A stretch of DNA of 64,000 bases from Gammaproteobacteria bacterium (GCA_028868515.1 JAGWUI010000004.1:86297-150296), one strand, 5' to 3'. Positions 46,511-60,807 are shown, numbered from the stretch's first letter. Program-made: numbers and translations. The notes: generated from the letters alone by a model not told the origin.

Positions 46511-49500
46511 GAGATTCTCCAGAAGCATGATGATTACTCGTCTTTACCGTTTTGCGCGAGTGCACAATGCTGAATACCACGGGGACGAAAAATAGAGTTG
46601 CAATAGTGGCAAAGATCAATCCACCAATAACTGCGCGACCAAGCGGTGCATTTTGCTCACCACCTTCGCCAAGGCCGAGTGCCATTGGTGCCATACCAAT
46701 GATCATTGCCAATGCTGTCATGAGTACAGGGCGAAAGCGGGTATATGCGGCTTCAATAGCGGCAGTGTAAGGATCACCCGTATGGGTTAATCGATCACGC
46801 GCAAAACTAATCACGAGGATACTATTCGCGGTCGCAACACCCATGCACATGATGGCGCCCGTCAGTGCAGGGACGGATAGGGTTGTACCTGTTAGGAAAA
46901 GCATCCAGACGATTCCTGCAAGAGCGGCGGGTAGCCCTGTAATGATGACGAAAGGGTCAAGCCAAGATTGGAAGTTCACTACGATCAAGAAGTAGATCAG
47001 CACAATGGCGCCCATGATTCCGAGGAGTAATCCTAAGAATGCGTTGTTCATTGTGTCCACTTGACCACGTAGGGTGACTCTTGCACCTTTTGGAAGGTCT
47101 TTGTGCGTTTTGGCAATAAGCTTGTTGATATCTGCTGCTACAGCACCTAAATCACGATCTTGTGGTGTGGCGTAGATATCCATGCTTGGTGAAATGGCAT
47201 AATGAGTAACGACTGCATTACTTGCCTGACGTGTGAAGCCACCGAGTGCTGCAAGGACTTGTGGATCACTTGGCTTGCCATTAGTAATTGGAATACTTTC
47301 CATCTTGGACATGGTGTCAATGTTATATTGCGGTGCTTGAGCCACAATAGGGTAGGACACTCCATTCTTTGGATTGAGCCAGAATGCTGGTGCAACCTGA
47401 AAACTTCCTGCCAGCATGACACCCAGACTATTGGTGACATCTTTTTCTGTAATTCCGACTTCACCAGCACGGGTACGGTTAATATCTAATTTAAATTCAG
47501 GATAAGTTGAGGATTGCTGCAATCTGGCATCTGCGACTCCTGGAATTAATCGCATTTGGCGTAGAAGTTCTGTTGCATATCGGCTGTCATCTTTGAGATT
47601 AGGACCAGTCACCTGAAGATCAATTGGAGCAGGGGCGCCAAAATTAAGAATCTGACTGATAATGTCTGCAGGAAGAAACGCAAACGTTGTTCCTGGGAAT
47701 TGCCGTGGCAGACTTGCACGTAGTTTGCGGATATAGTCTGCTGTCGGTGCATGCCCCTCTTTTAGGGAAATCAGAATGTCGCCATCTTGGGGGCCAATAC
47801 TGCCTGTATTACTATAGGCGCGGTTAATTCCGCTGACTGGCAAGCCAATATTATCGACGATATTGACAATTTCTCCCTTAGGCATAGATTGGCGAATTGC
47901 AGTTTCGATATGATCGAATTCTGCTGCTGTCTCTTCAAGGCGAGTTCCGATTTGAGCACGAACATGCAAGCTAATCACACCCGAATCGACACTCGGAAAA
48001 AAATTACGGCCTAAAAACGGCACTAATAAAAAAGACAACAGTACAATCGATAAAAAGCCCATGATAAATAGACGTTTTGAGTCTAATGCCATGATAAGTA
48101 AACCACGATAAACAAAACGCACACGTTCAAAGCGGTTTTCAAAGGCTTGTTGGAAACGAACCAGAGGATTACGCGAAACTGGTTTTTCAGTGTGTACGAC
48201 ATGTTCACCAGCAATATGACTGCCTGAGCCATGTGAACGTAATAAAAATTTTGCCATTGTCGGAACTAATGTTCGTGACAAGATAAATGATGCAATCATG
48301 GCAAAAATGACTGCTTCAGCCATGGGTACAAATAGATAACCCGCAACGCCTTTAAGAAAGAACATCGGCACGAACACGATACAAATACAGAGTAATGAAA
48401 CAAAAGCAGGTACGACGATTTGTTCGGCGCCATGCATAATTGCTGTTTCAATGTCTTTACCATGTTCCAAGTGCCAATTAATATTCTCGATAGTGACGGT
48501 GGCATCATCAACGAGAATACCGACAGCAAGCGACAATCCACCTAAGGTCATAATATTCAAGGTTTGACCAAAAGCTGACAACGCTGCAATCGAAGACAGA
48601 ACCGCAAGGGGAATGGATGTTGCAATAATAATCGTAGAGCGCCAGCTTCCCAGAAAGAGCAGAATCATTAAGCTGGTTAATGCCGCAGCAATAATTCCTT
48701 CTTTGGCAACTCCCGAAATTGCAGCAGTCACGAATAGTGATTGATCCCCAAGTGTTGATACGGAGAGCGAAGGCGGTAATGTTTCTTTCAATTTAGGAAT
48801 GATGTCTTTTACACCATTGATAATCGCAAGTGTTGATGCTGAACCACTTTTAAGTACAGTCATTAATACTGCTCTAGAGCCGTCAACACGTACAATATTT
48901 CTTTGAGGAGGGCTGCCATCGCGGACATGTGCAACGTCACGCATATAAATGGTTGCACCATTTTCAGTTTTAATTGGTAAGTCGTTTAGCTCATCAATTG
49001 TGCTTGGACTGTTATTTAACTTGATGTTGTATTCAAACTTGCCAATTTTAGTTGTTCCCGCTGGGGTAATTTGATTTTGAGTCGCAAGCGCTTGTCCAAT
49101 ATCCTCTGCGGATAGATTTTTAGATTGCATCGCTTGCGGATCAAGATCGATCTGCACTTGACGTTCTTTACCGCCATAGGGTGATGGAATGGCTGAACCG
49201 CGGACAGAAGCTAGCGCAGGGCGGATAAAGTTTTGCCCCATATCAAAGATTTTTTGCTCGCTAAGTTGCTTGCTGGATAGCGCTAATTGAAGGATTGGAA
49301 CAGTTGAAGCGTTATAATTAAGAATTAATGGGGGGGTAATCCCTGGAGGCATTTGCTTTAAAACACTTTGAGATAGTGATGTGACCTGAGCCGTTGCAGT
49401 TCGGATATCGACGTTAGGTTGAAAGAAGATTTTCACAATCCCTAAACCTGGTACAGATTGGCTTTCAATATGCTCGATGTCATTGACAGAGGAACTGAGC

Positions 49501-49712
49501 GAGCGTTCATAAGAATAAATGACTCGCCCTGCCATATCATCTGGTGATAACCCACGATATGTCCAGACCACGCTGATCACGGGAATCTTGATGTCAGGAA
49601 AAATATCTGTTGGCGTCTGTGTTGCTGTCAGTGGGCCAATAATCAGAATCAATAGCGCCATGACCACAAAAGTATAAGGTCGTTGCAGTGCAACTCTAAC
49701 GATCCACAACAT
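46500..49712 (-). CDS. RND efflux permease (AcrB/AcrF superfamily)
   Basis: A 1070-residue inner-membrane proton/drug antiporter. TM1 (YTFVVMALLILIIGPLTA) is followed by the porter domain, then TM2-6 with the proton-relay pair in GILVDDATVTIENINWHLE, and the second half with FLTGTTLSVPALTGAIMCMG and FARDRLTHTGDPYTAAI. The duplicated 12-TM plan is complete. The substrate is not inferable; it belongs to an uncharacterised branch related to drug rather than metal pumps, judged from the porter sequence. It lies directly downstream of its likely two-component regulator. Confidence 0.94.
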   Translation of the reverse strand: MLWIVRVALQRPYTFVVMALLILIIGPLTATQTPTDIFPDIKIPVISVVWTYRGLSPDDMAGRVIYSYERSLSSSVNDIEHIESQSVPGLGIVKIFFQPNVDIRTATAQVTSLSQSVLKQMPPGITPPLILNYNASTVPILQLALSSKQLSEQKIFDMGQNFIRPALASVRGSAIPSPYGGKERQVQIDLDPQAMQSKNLSAEDIGQALATQNQITPAGTTKIGKFEYNIKLNNSPSTIDELNDLPIKTENGATIYMRDVAHVRDGSPPQRNIVRVDGSRAVLMTVLKSGSASTLAIINGVKDIIPKLKETLPPSLSVSTLGDQSLFVTAAISGVAKEGIIAAALTSLMILLFLGSWRSTIIIATSIPLAVLSSIAALSAFGQTLNIMTLGGLSLAVGILVDDATVTIENINWHLEHGKDIETAIMHGAEQIVVPAFVSLLCICIVFVPMFFLKGVAGYLFVPMAEAVIFAMIASFILSRTLVPTMAKFLLRSHGSGSHIAGEHVVHTEKPVSRNPLVRFQQAFENRFERVRFVYRGLLIMALDSKRLFIMGFLSIVLLSFLLVPFLGRNFFPSVDSGVISLHVRAQIGTRLEETAAEFDHIETAIRQSMPKGEIVNIVDNIGLPVSGINRAYSNTGSIGPQDGDILISLKEGHAPTADYIRKLRASLPRQFPGTTFAFLPADIISQILNFGAPAPIDLQVTGPNLKDDSRYATELLRQMRLIPGVADARLQQSSTYPEFKLDINRTRAGEVGITEKDVTNSLGVMLAGSFQVAPAFWLNPKNGVSYPIVAQAPQYNIDTMSKMESIPITNGKPSDPQVLAALGGFTRQASNAVVTHYAISPSMDIYATPQDRDLGAVAADINKLIAKTHKDLPKGARVTLRGQVDTMNNAFLGLLLGIMGAIVLIYFLIVVNFQSWLDPFVIITGLPAALAGIVWMLFLTGTTLSVPALTGAIMCMGVATANSILVISFARDRLTHTGDPYTAAIEAAYTRFRPVLMTALAMIIGMAPMALGLGEGGEQNAPLGRAVIGGLIFATIATLFFVPVVFSIVHSRKTVKTSNHHASGESHGL

Positions 49713-49771
49713 GCGTATCTACTCCACAATATTCTGTCAGTATCATGGCACATAGATGTTGCAGAACCGAG

Positions 49772-51163
49772 TTACAATGTTGTCATATTAGGCGGCATGC
49801 TCCAGCATTCAATGGTTGCACAGGTTCCATGACCTTCAGATGTGAGCGTCAATCTAAAGTCATGTAATCGGGTAATTGCTGTAACGATACTTAAACCTAG
49901 CCCCATTCCCGGTAAGTGATGTGCTTGTTCACTACGATAAAAGGGCTGTGTGACGATCTGTATATCTTTATTGGCAATTCCAATACCGCTATCAATGACT
50001 TCAATTCGCGAGCCTTGATCATCAACAATCACTCCTAAGTGCACATGACCATTTGGTGGGGTAAATTTGATGGCATTGTCGAGTAGATTAACAATCGCTT
50101 CAAATAGTAATCCACCATCCCCAAAAATCGATGGCACATGGTCAGGCAGACTAAGCGTTAGATCGATATTTTTGTCATCTGCTAATGGTGCATAAAGCTC
50201 CTGTGCTTGTTGCAAAATAGAAGATAGGTCAAGATTTTCAAAACCAGACCGGCGTGTCAGGCTCGAAATTTCAGAAATACGCATGAGTGCCCGAAAGCGG
50301 ACAAGTAAAGCATCTGTTTCAGCGACGGCTTGTTCAATAATCATGTGATTGATGGAGTTTTCTGGAGTTTGAGTTTGGGCGCGATAGAGAAGGGCGCGGA
50401 GCCGTGTAAGTGGTGTACGAAGATCGTGAGCAATACTATCTGAAGCCCCTTTTACATCAAGCATTAGCCGTTCAAGTGCGTCAAGCATTCGGTTGGTAAT
50501 TTGCGCAAGCATATCCAGTTCATCGCGATATTCTGCTATTGGAAGGCGGCGATGAATATCTCCATGCATGATGAGGTCACTGACTTGCTGAATTTCACGA
50601 ATACGACGGATGGGTCGTATGCTCAATGCGAAGCCAATCAGTGTAACGATTAATACAACTCCCCCTGATCCTGTCAAGGCAACAAGAAGAATATGACGAA
50701 TTTCAGTGATTTGTGTCTCATCACGACCAATGACTAGGATATTGTGGTTGGATAGTATTCTTGCCAACATGCGTACGCGCTGTGCATGTCCTGCTCCCAT
50801 ATCTTCTAGTCGGCTATCTAACTCATGTGGCGTGTCATCAATTGGAAGGTTGATCGGAAAGCGCTGTAAATTGCCAGCTAAATGTGTACCTGTATTTGAA
50901 AAAAGACCGTAGATGTTGATGTGACGGATATCATGTCTCATATCTTCTGCAATCAACTGGGGCAATTGATCAAGTGGCGCTGAGCTATAGGCAGCGGCTT
51001 CTAGTTTGAGGATGTGATCAGTTTGTTGTGTTATATAGTGATTCGTTTTCCAATAAATCAGGCTTAATAAAGCAACGACGCAAATGGCAAACATTGCACC
51101 ATAGATCATTGTCAAGCGAAAAGTCGTTGTTCGCCATGTATCAGCTAGCCTGACCGAGGACAT
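49772..51163 (-). CDS. Sensor histidine kinase of the RND operon
   Basis: A 463-residue inner-membrane kinase: TM1 at ~18-38, a periplasmic sensor of ~115 residues, TM2 at ~155-180, a HAMP domain (RPIRRIREIQQVSDLIMHGD), the HisKA phospho-acceptor in SIAHDLRTPLTRLRA, the N-box LLDNAIKFTPP, the G-box DSGIGI and GMGLGLSI. Its start lies inside the regulator gene, a 23-base overlap, so they are co-translated. The signal it detects is unknown. Confidence 0.94.
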   Translation of the reverse strand: MSSVRLADTWRTTTFRLTMIYGAMFAICVVALLSLIYWKTNHYITQQTDHILKLEAAAYSSAPLDQLPQLIAEDMRHDIRHINIYGLFSNTGTHLAGNLQRFPINLPIDDTPHELDSRLEDMGAGHAQRVRMLARILSNHNILVIGRDETQITEIRHILLVALTGSGGVVLIVTLIGFALSIRPIRRIREIQQVSDLIMHGDIHRRLPIAEYRDELDMLAQITNRMLDALERLMLDVKGASDSIAHDLRTPLTRLRALLYRAQTQTPENSINHMIIEQAVAETDALLVRFRALMRISEISSLTRRSGFENLDLSSILQQAQELYAPLADDKNIDLTLSLPDHVPSIFGDGGLLFEAIVNLLDNAIKFTPPNGHVHLGVIVDDQGSRIEVIDSGIGIANKDIQIVTQPFYRSEQAHHLPGMGLGLSIVTAITRLHDFRLTLTSEGHGTCATIECWSMPPNMTTL

Positions 51164-51818
51164 AGCCTGAACCTCGTACAGTATGAAGAAGGGGAGTTTG
51201 TCCAGGAGAGTCTACTTTTTTGCGTAATCGTGCGACATGGACATCTATTAGATTTGTACCTGGATCGAAGAAATATCCCCAAACTGCCTCAAACAGCATT
51301 GTTCGAGTGACCACTTGATTCGAATTGCGGATAAGACATTCCAGTAGTTTGAATTCTGTTGGGGATAAGTGCAGATCTTTACCTTGGCGGCGAGCGATGC
51401 GTGTGAGTAGTTCTAGTTCAATGTCTTCCACTCGCAGAATAGGGTCAGCGGGCGTTTGCTTACGTCGTAACAATGCCTCAATGCGAGCCAGCATTTCATC
51501 GGATGCAAAAGGTTTGGTGAGGTAGTCGTCTCCTCCTGCACGTAGTCCACGAACGCGCTCATCAACATCACTGAGCGCGCTAATCATGAGTACTGGCGTT
51601 TCAATACCTGCAGCTCTGAGTGCGCTCACTATGGCTAAACCATCTAGCCCAGGCAACATGCGATCAAGTGTGATCGCATCATACGACCCACTCATCGCCT
51701 CTAAAAGTCCTAGACGACCATCGGCGATCCAATCAACATGAATCTGATGACTTGCTAATTCAGTCCTAATTTCATTCGCCGTTGTTTCGTCATCTTCAAT
51801 CGTTAATATACGTGCCAT
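51141..51818 (-). CDS. OmpR/PhoB-family response regulator of the RND operon
   Basis: A 225-residue regulator. The receiver has the acidic pair IEDDE at 8-12, phospho-acceptor Asp52 in TLDRMLPG and Lys in LTKPFASDE. The C-terminal winged helix has the typical FKLLECLIRNSNQVVTRTML and IDVHVARLRKKV. It heads a same-strand chain of five genes: regulator, kinase, permease, adaptor, channel. Direct control of the pump operon is the natural inference. Confidence 0.95.
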   Translation of the reverse strand: MARILTIEDDETTANEIRTELASHQIHVDWIADGRLGLLEAMSGSYDAITLDRMLPGLDGLAIVSALRAAGIETPVLMISALSDVDERVRGLRAGGDDYLTKPFASDEMLARIEALLRRKQTPADPILRVEDIELELLTRIARRQGKDLHLSPTEFKLLECLIRNSNQVVTRTMLFEAVWGYFFDPGTNLIDVHVARLRKKVDSPGQTPLLHTVRGSGYVLGQAS

Positions 51819-52324
51819 GATTGTTAGTTGAACTCAGTTAATTCTTACATGAGAAATAAATAGTCAGTATATGCCAGCTTAATCGAAAGCGACTACGAAT
51901 CAAGATTACAGGTTGTTCATTTTGATTTATAAATGGCGCTCCAAATAGGTGCGTTATTGGGATTATTTGCTAATTTAATATGAATAAATGATGACAAAGT
52001 TAGCGAAAAATTAGTGGGTCGGATGCATCTTATATTGCTGTAATTTAGTGGTAAATTATACTTAAATATATTATAAAACAGTATGTTAATTTTTTATATT
52101 TTTGAGGCAGTACGTTTTGCTTTAATCGGTTTAGGTGCTTTGTTTATTGCAATTTGTCATAAACTTGTAATAAAGCGACGGTAGGATTGCCCCCAGTAAA
52201 ACTGTAACGGTATGTTTCTTTGTAGAGCATTCATGTGAGTGAACTGCAATCGATCAAATGATTGGATTCTGGAAATATACTGAAATTGGCAAAAAGCCGT
52301 TGAACTCTACCCTTGGGGAAAAGC
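51819..52324. other. Long regulatory region before the DcaP-like porin
   Basis: Some 500 bases between divergent genes, very AT-rich around 52020-52110. No gene is seen. A candidate PhoB box lies at 52154-52171, and the porin leader from ~52195 to 52324 is long. A second, weaker repeat pair (CTGTAAT/TGGTAAA) is near 52040-52056. Confidence 0.5.
52154..52171 (+). promoter_or_regulatory. Candidate PhoB box with -10
   Basis: TTGTCAT-AAAC-TTGTAAT fits the Pho box plan of two seven-base repeats related to CTGTCAT with four bases between. It is followed ten bases later by TAGGAT (52182-52187), the spacing expected when PhoB replaces the -35 element. It reads toward the DcaP-like porin. Confidence 0.45.
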
Positions 52325-53740
52325 ATGAAATACAACACGCTGTACAAAGCTGTCGCGCTTGGCATTAGTATCATCGCTGCTGCATCTGCACACGCAGATG
52401 ATCAAGCTATCACTGGAAATGGTGCAAGTTTTAATCTTGGCGAAGCTAAAGTGACATTAGGTGGTTTCATCGCAGCTGAAGGTTACTATCGTAATCGTGA
52501 TCAATCTGCTGACATTGGTTCTAGCTTCACTGCTTTACCTTTAGCAAATACTGATGCAAATCACCTGACTAATAATGGTTTAACTGCACGTCAGAGCCGT
52601 TTGTCTTTGTTAATTCAAGGTCCAGAAATCAGTGGCATCAAGCCAGAAGCTTACTATGAGGGTGACTTCTTGGGTTCTGCTCTGACTGCAAACAGCAAGC
52701 AAAGTAATAGCTATACGCCACGCGCGCGTCAGTTATTCATGGATTTTACGACTGACTATGGTCTACAAGTTTTGGCTGGTCAAGCTTGGTCATTGGCAAC
52801 TCAGAATAAAGTTGGTATCACTGCTCGTAAAGAAAATGCACCTTTGACCATTGATGCACAGTACGTTCCTGGTTTCACATGGACTCGTAACCCACAGTTG
52901 CGCGTTGTTGAAAAATTCAATGATATGTTCAGTGCTGGTATGTCATTGGAAAATGCTCAAGCAATCGTTGGTCCAGCTAAAGCTCCTGCAGGTTCTACTG
53001 TGACCACAGCTATTGCTGGTTCTGCAAACAATAACAGTACCGTGAACTATACGACTGACAGCATTCCTGATGTGATTGGTAAAGTTGCAATCGATCCAGG
53101 CTTTGGTCACTTTGAAGCGTTGGCTATGGTACGTAATTTCCGTGATCGCGTTGATCCTACTGCTGGTGGTCCAGCTGCTGGTTCAAATAAAACCGCGACT
53201 GCTGGTGGTTGGGGTGTAAACTTTATCGTTCCTGTGGTACCAAAGTATTTGGATTTCCAAGGCAGTGTTCTGAACGGTAAAGGCATTGGTCGTTATGGCA
53301 CTTCTACTTTGCCAGACTATACAACTAAGCCAGACGGTTCTATTTCTGCAATCAGTGAAACTCAAGCTTTGATTGGTTTGGTTGCACATCCAACACCAAT
53401 CTTGGATTTGTATGCCTATGCAGGTATGGAAAAAGCGTCACGTGATGACCAAGGTGCTGGTTATGGCTACGGTGCTCAACCAGCAGGTGTAAATATTGCT
53501 AACTGTGCATTAAGTACATCCGGTAGCGTTGCTGCATCAACTTGTAATATTTCAACTGTTAAACAGGTTACAGTAGGTGGCTGGTACAAGTTCTATCAAG
53601 GTAACATGGGCAACATGCAGGCTGGCTTGCAGTATTCTCATACATCTGCTGATGCTTTCTCTGACGCAGCTGGAAATGAACCTAAAGGTAGCATGAATGC
53701 AGCATTCTTCTCGCTACGTTATTATCCATTCCAAAAATAA
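52325..53740 (+). CDS. DcaP-like outer-membrane porin
   Basis: This 471-residue protein starts at ATG 52325 with GGGGAA close upstream. The signal peptide (YKAVALGISIIAAASAHA) is cleaved before DDQAITG. The mature protein begins with a short polar segment, then a beta barrel starting VTLGGFIAAEGYYRNRDQSA, with RQSRLSLLIQGPEISGIKPE typical of the DcaP/trimeric-porin-like family of Acinetobacter. It ends FFSLRYYPFQK, without a terminal Phe as the last residue. In Acinetobacter DcaP takes up dicarboxylates; the substrate here is unknown. Gly/Ala-rich loops show no repeats. Confidence 0.85.
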   Translation: MKYNTLYKAVALGISIIAAASAHADDQAITGNGASFNLGEAKVTLGGFIAAEGYYRNRDQSADIGSSFTALPLANTDANHLTNNGLTARQSRLSLLIQGPEISGIKPEAYYEGDFLGSALTANSKQSNSYTPRARQLFMDFTTDYGLQVLAGQAWSLATQNKVGITARKENAPLTIDAQYVPGFTWTRNPQLRVVEKFNDMFSAGMSLENAQAIVGPAKAPAGSTVTTAIAGSANNNSTVNYTTDSIPDVIGKVAIDPGFGHFEALAMVRNFRDRVDPTAGGPAAGSNKTATAGGWGVNFIVPVVPKYLDFQGSVLNGKGIGRYGTSTLPDYTTKPDGSISAISETQALIGLVAHPTPILDLYAYAGMEKASRDDQGAGYGYGAQPAGVNIANCALSTSGSVAASTCNISTVKQVTVGGWYKFYQGNMGNMQAGLQYSHTSADAFSDAAGNEPKGSMNAAFFSLRYYPFQK

Positions 53741-55808
<2,068 letters not shown>

Positions 55809-55855
55809 ACAACAGAGCATTCATACATGGTATGGGTGTTTTTTATTTAGTTTAA

Positions 55856-56782
<927 letters not shown>

Positions 56783-56956
56783 TTGTTGTCGTGACTAATT
56801 GTTTGAAGTATTCGTGATCACATGCAGTGTAATGTGATTCATAAAATCTGTAGAATTTTGAATATGAGATGCAGTGATTCAAAATTTTACTCAGTTTGCT
56901 TAGCTATTTATAACTGAGCTGTTTATTAAGCTGTTTATTGAAATCTGGAGCTATAA

Positions 56957-58263
<1,307 letters not shown>

Positions 58264-58264
<1 letters not shown>

Positions 58265-58584
58265 TGCTATCGACGTTTACGGGCCGCTTGATGATCGGTA
58301 TTGCGATACTGGTCATTGGCTATCTACAGTTTAAACTGTGGTTTGGTGAAGGCGGCTATCGTGATCGTCAGGCTTTGGTGCATTTGACGCAGCAGCAGGA
58401 CGCTGAAAATTTAAAAGCTGCTGAACGTAATCGCGTGTTATTTGCCGAAGTGAATGACTTGAAAAATGGTATGGAAGCCGTTGAGGAACACGCTCGGATG
58501 GACTTGGGTCTCGTTCGTCCGCGTGAAACTTTCGTACAACTCAGTGCGTTACCTCCTCCTGTTGCGACTCCGCCAGCGTCATGA
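58264..58584 (+). CDS. ftsB: Cell division protein FtsB
   Basis: A 106-residue bitopic inner-membrane protein of the FtsQLB divisome complex. A single membrane segment (~8-24, LMIGIAILVIGYLQFKLWFG) is followed by a coiled coil (LTQQQDAENLKAAERNRVLF, AEVNDLKNGMEAVEEHARMD) and the ARMDLGLVRPRETFVQL box typical of FtsB. The tail is Pro/Ala-rich. It overlaps eno by one base and ispD by four bases. Confidence 0.93.
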
Positions 58585-59270
58585 GTTCATCTCGCTTATG
58601 GGCAGTTGTTCCCGCTGCTGGTAGTGGGCGACGTTTTGGTGGTGATACGCCTAAGCAATATTTAAATCTACTGAATAAACCGATCATGCTACATAGCATT
58701 GATCGGCTTTTTGCGTTGCCTTTAGCAGGTTGTGTGGTTGCAATTTCTGAAGATGATCAGATTGCCAAGACTTTGAATTATGCGCATGCGCACGCATTAC
58801 AGTTTGTTGTAGGTGGCGCTGAACGTATGGATTCTGTGCTTGCGGGCTTAGATTCTTTGCACGGCAAAGCTGCACCTGATGATTGGGTGTTGGCGCACGA
58901 TGTCGCAAGACCATGTATTACCTCTGATAGTTTGTATAAGTTACATGAAACGCTGTCCGATGATGCTGTTGGTGGTATTCTTGCAATTCCAGTACGTGAC
59001 ACGCTAAAGAAAGCACAAGGTAACCAAGTGGTTGAGACTGTTTCTCGTGAAAATCTTTGGCAGGCACAAACTCCACAGATGTTCCGTTATGGATTACTGC
59101 GTGATGCACTCATCGCAGCAAGAAATAAAAATCTCCAAGTGACTGATGAGGCAAGTGCGATGGAGCTTGCAGGCTTTTCGGTCAAATTAGTCGAAGGTCG
59201 GATGGATAATATTAAAGTGACTTATCGTGATGATTTAGCGTTGGCAGAAGCTATTTTGCAGGCGCAATGA
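58581..59270 (+). CDS. ispD: 2-C-methyl-D-erythritol 4-phosphate cytidylyltransferase
   Basis: This 229-residue enzyme adds CMP to MEP, the third MEP step. The nucleotide motif VVPAAGSGRRFGGDTPKQYL is intact, followed by AHDVARPCI and TPQMFRYGLL. It overlaps ftsB by four bases (ATGA). Together with ispF and dxr it gives most of the visible isoprenoid route to uppS. Confidence 0.97.
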   Translation: MSSSRLWAVVPAAGSGRRFGGDTPKQYLNLLNKPIMLHSIDRLFALPLAGCVVAISEDDQIAKTLNYAHAHALQFVVGGAERMDSVLAGLDSLHGKAAPDDWVLAHDVARPCITSDSLYKLHETLSDDAVGGILAIPVRDTLKKAQGNQVVETVSRENLWQAQTPQMFRYGLLRDALIAARNKNLQVTDEASAMELAGFSVKLVEGRMDNIKVTYRDDLALAEAILQAQ

Positions 59271-59344
59271 CTTAATCTGTAGAATACTATTTTAATAAAA
59301 AATAGAATGATCATCATTTTAAAAAATTAAGGCGGTCTTGGAAT

Positions 59345-59848
59345 ATGAACCCACTCGATTTGCGCATTGGTCAAGGTTTAGATGTCCATGCTTTTGGTAA
59401 TGCAGCCGATGGTGAACCGAGCTTTGTTACTTTAGCAGGCGTACAAATTCCACATCGTCATATTTTACTTGCCCATTCTGATGGGGATGTTGTTTTACAC
59501 GCTTTGTCAGATGCTTTATTAGGTGCTTTGGCTTTAGGTGATATTGGACAACATTTTCCAGATACAGATGCGCAATTCAAAGGTGCGGATAGCCGAGTTC
59601 TATTACGTCATGTCTATAAAATTATCCAAGATCATGGCTTTACACTGATTAATGCTGATATCACAGTAGCGTGTGAACGTCCTAAACTTGCACCGCATAA
59701 TATCGCGATGCGTCAGAATATTGCGGATGATTTAGATGTCTCAATCGATCGTATCAGCGTAAAAGCAACGACGACTGAGAAGCTTGGATTTACTGGACGG
59801 CAAGAGGGGATTTTGGCTCAAGCCGTGGTGCTGTTGACAAAAATTTAA
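59345..59848 (+). CDS. ispF: 2-C-methyl-D-erythritol 2,4-cyclodiphosphate synthase
   Basis: This 167-residue trimeric enzyme cyclises CDP-ME-2-P. The metal ligands are in [10 protein letters not shown] (Asp, His) and [21 protein letters not shown] (His), then [10 protein letters not shown] and [16 protein letters not shown] at the end. It follows ispD by 74 bases. Length is normal. Confidence 0.97.
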   Translation: MNPLDLRIGQGLDVHAFGNAADGEPSFVTLAGVQIPHRHILLAHSDGDVVLHALSDALLGALALGDIGQHFPDTDAQFKGADSRVLLRHVYKIIQDHGFTLINADITVACERPKLAPHNIAMRQNIADDLDVSIDRISVKATTTEKLGFTGRQEGILAQAVVLLTKI

Positions 59849-59866
59849 GTGGCGATGATTGATCAA

Positions 59867-60403
59867 TCACCACATCAAATCGTCTGGAATGACATACGCT
59901 GCATATGGATCCTCTTCATCTGTGGCTTGAGTCGCGGCAGTTTTGTCATTACGGATAATAATGACTTCGGGCGCGCGTTCGGCAATTTTATCCGCCAGAA
60001 TGCGAGGGAGTAGAGGATATTGTTCATCAAGTCGAGCAATGGCAATCCGACCTAATACGATTTGATTGTAAATTTCTTGCGTGACATAAATCTTTTTGAT
60101 TTTTCCTGCATCAATAAACTGATAAGAAACCTCACCAGCAGTTCCTTGAATTTGATGTTGTATAAGCATTTGACGAATATTGGCTGCACTGCTTTTTTCT
60201 TCCAGTGCTTGCTGACGCTCTTTGTTTAAGGCCTGATCGCGGGCAAGTTTTTCGGTCTGTGCTTGAGCTAGTGCTTTCTTTACCTCATCATCCGTATTAC
60301 CCGTTTTGATCGCATGTTGTTGTTGCTGATTAATTTTTTTTGCTTTTTTTGCGTCAACGAGTCCTGCTTTTAAAAGTTGAGCTTGTAGTGCGTTTTTTGC
60401 CAT
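59867..60403 (-). CDS. DUF2058 family protein (YaiL-like)
   Basis: A 178-residue soluble protein. The N-terminal ~70 residues are Lys/Gln-rich and helical (NALQAQLLKAGLVDAKKAKK), the usual DUF2058 start. The C-terminal half reads YQFIDAGKIKKIYVTQEIYN, then GRIAIARLDEQYPLLPRILA and ends in acidic residues. The family is nucleoprotein-like by composition and has no settled function; YaiL is the E. coli relative. It converges on ispF with 18 bases between stops. Confidence 0.85.
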   Translation of the reverse strand: MAKNALQAQLLKAGLVDAKKAKKINQQQQHAIKTGNTDDEVKKALAQAQTEKLARDQALNKERQQALEEKSSAANIRQMLIQHQIQGTAGEVSYQFIDAGKIKKIYVTQEIYNQIVLGRIAIARLDEQYPLLPRILADKIAERAPEVIIIRNDKTAATQATDEEDPYAAYVIPDDLMW

Positions 60404-60588
60404 GATGCTAATGTCAGTTGTGAATAAAAAAGTGGTGTTAGTTTAAGAAAGCAGTTTATTAAAGTAAACCAAAATGGTAGGAGTCTTAAGCGTTGGAAGT
60501 TGTAACACACATAAAATTGAAAAATAGGGTCTATTCATCCTAAGTTGGATGAAATATATGCGCTTAATTTTAATTGTTAGAAAAATGG

Positions 60589-60616
60589 TTGACAGTTTTT
60601 TTATTTACGTTAGAAT
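60589..60616 (+). promoter_or_regulatory. Promoter of tRNA-Gly
   Basis: TTGACA (60589-60594), 16-base spacer, TAGAAT (60611-60616): near-consensus sigma-70 promoter, ~58 bases before the mature 5' end. Confidence 0.88.
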
Positions 60617-60674
60617 GCGCATCGTTCAGTTTACACTGTAAATATGAAATTTGTGTGTAAGCTAGCCAGATTAT

Positions 60675-60750
60675 GCGGGAATAGCTCAGTTGGTAGAGCA
60701 CAACCTTGCCAAGGTTGGGGTCGAGAGTTCGAGTCTCTTTTCCCGCTCCA
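60675..60750 (+). tRNA. tRNA-Gly (anticodon GCC), CCA encoded
   Basis: 76 nt including the encoded CCA (60748-60750). The acceptor stem GCGGGAA/TTCCCGC closes the cloverleaf, with anticodon loop CTTGCCAAG (GCC at 60708-60710) and T-arm GTTCGAGTC. It is followed by an integrative element, and its 3' part is the likely attachment core. Confidence 0.97.
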
Positions 60751-60755
60751 GTTTG

Positions 60756-60784
60756 GAATCGACCCCAAAATCGATTCTTTTTTT
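60756..60784 (+). terminator. Terminator of tRNA-Gly
   Basis: GAATCGA (60756-60762) and TCGATTC (60771-60777) with seven T, six bases after the CCA. Confidence 0.85.
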
Positions 60785-60807
60785 ATAAATGATTGTAATC
60801 AATCACT

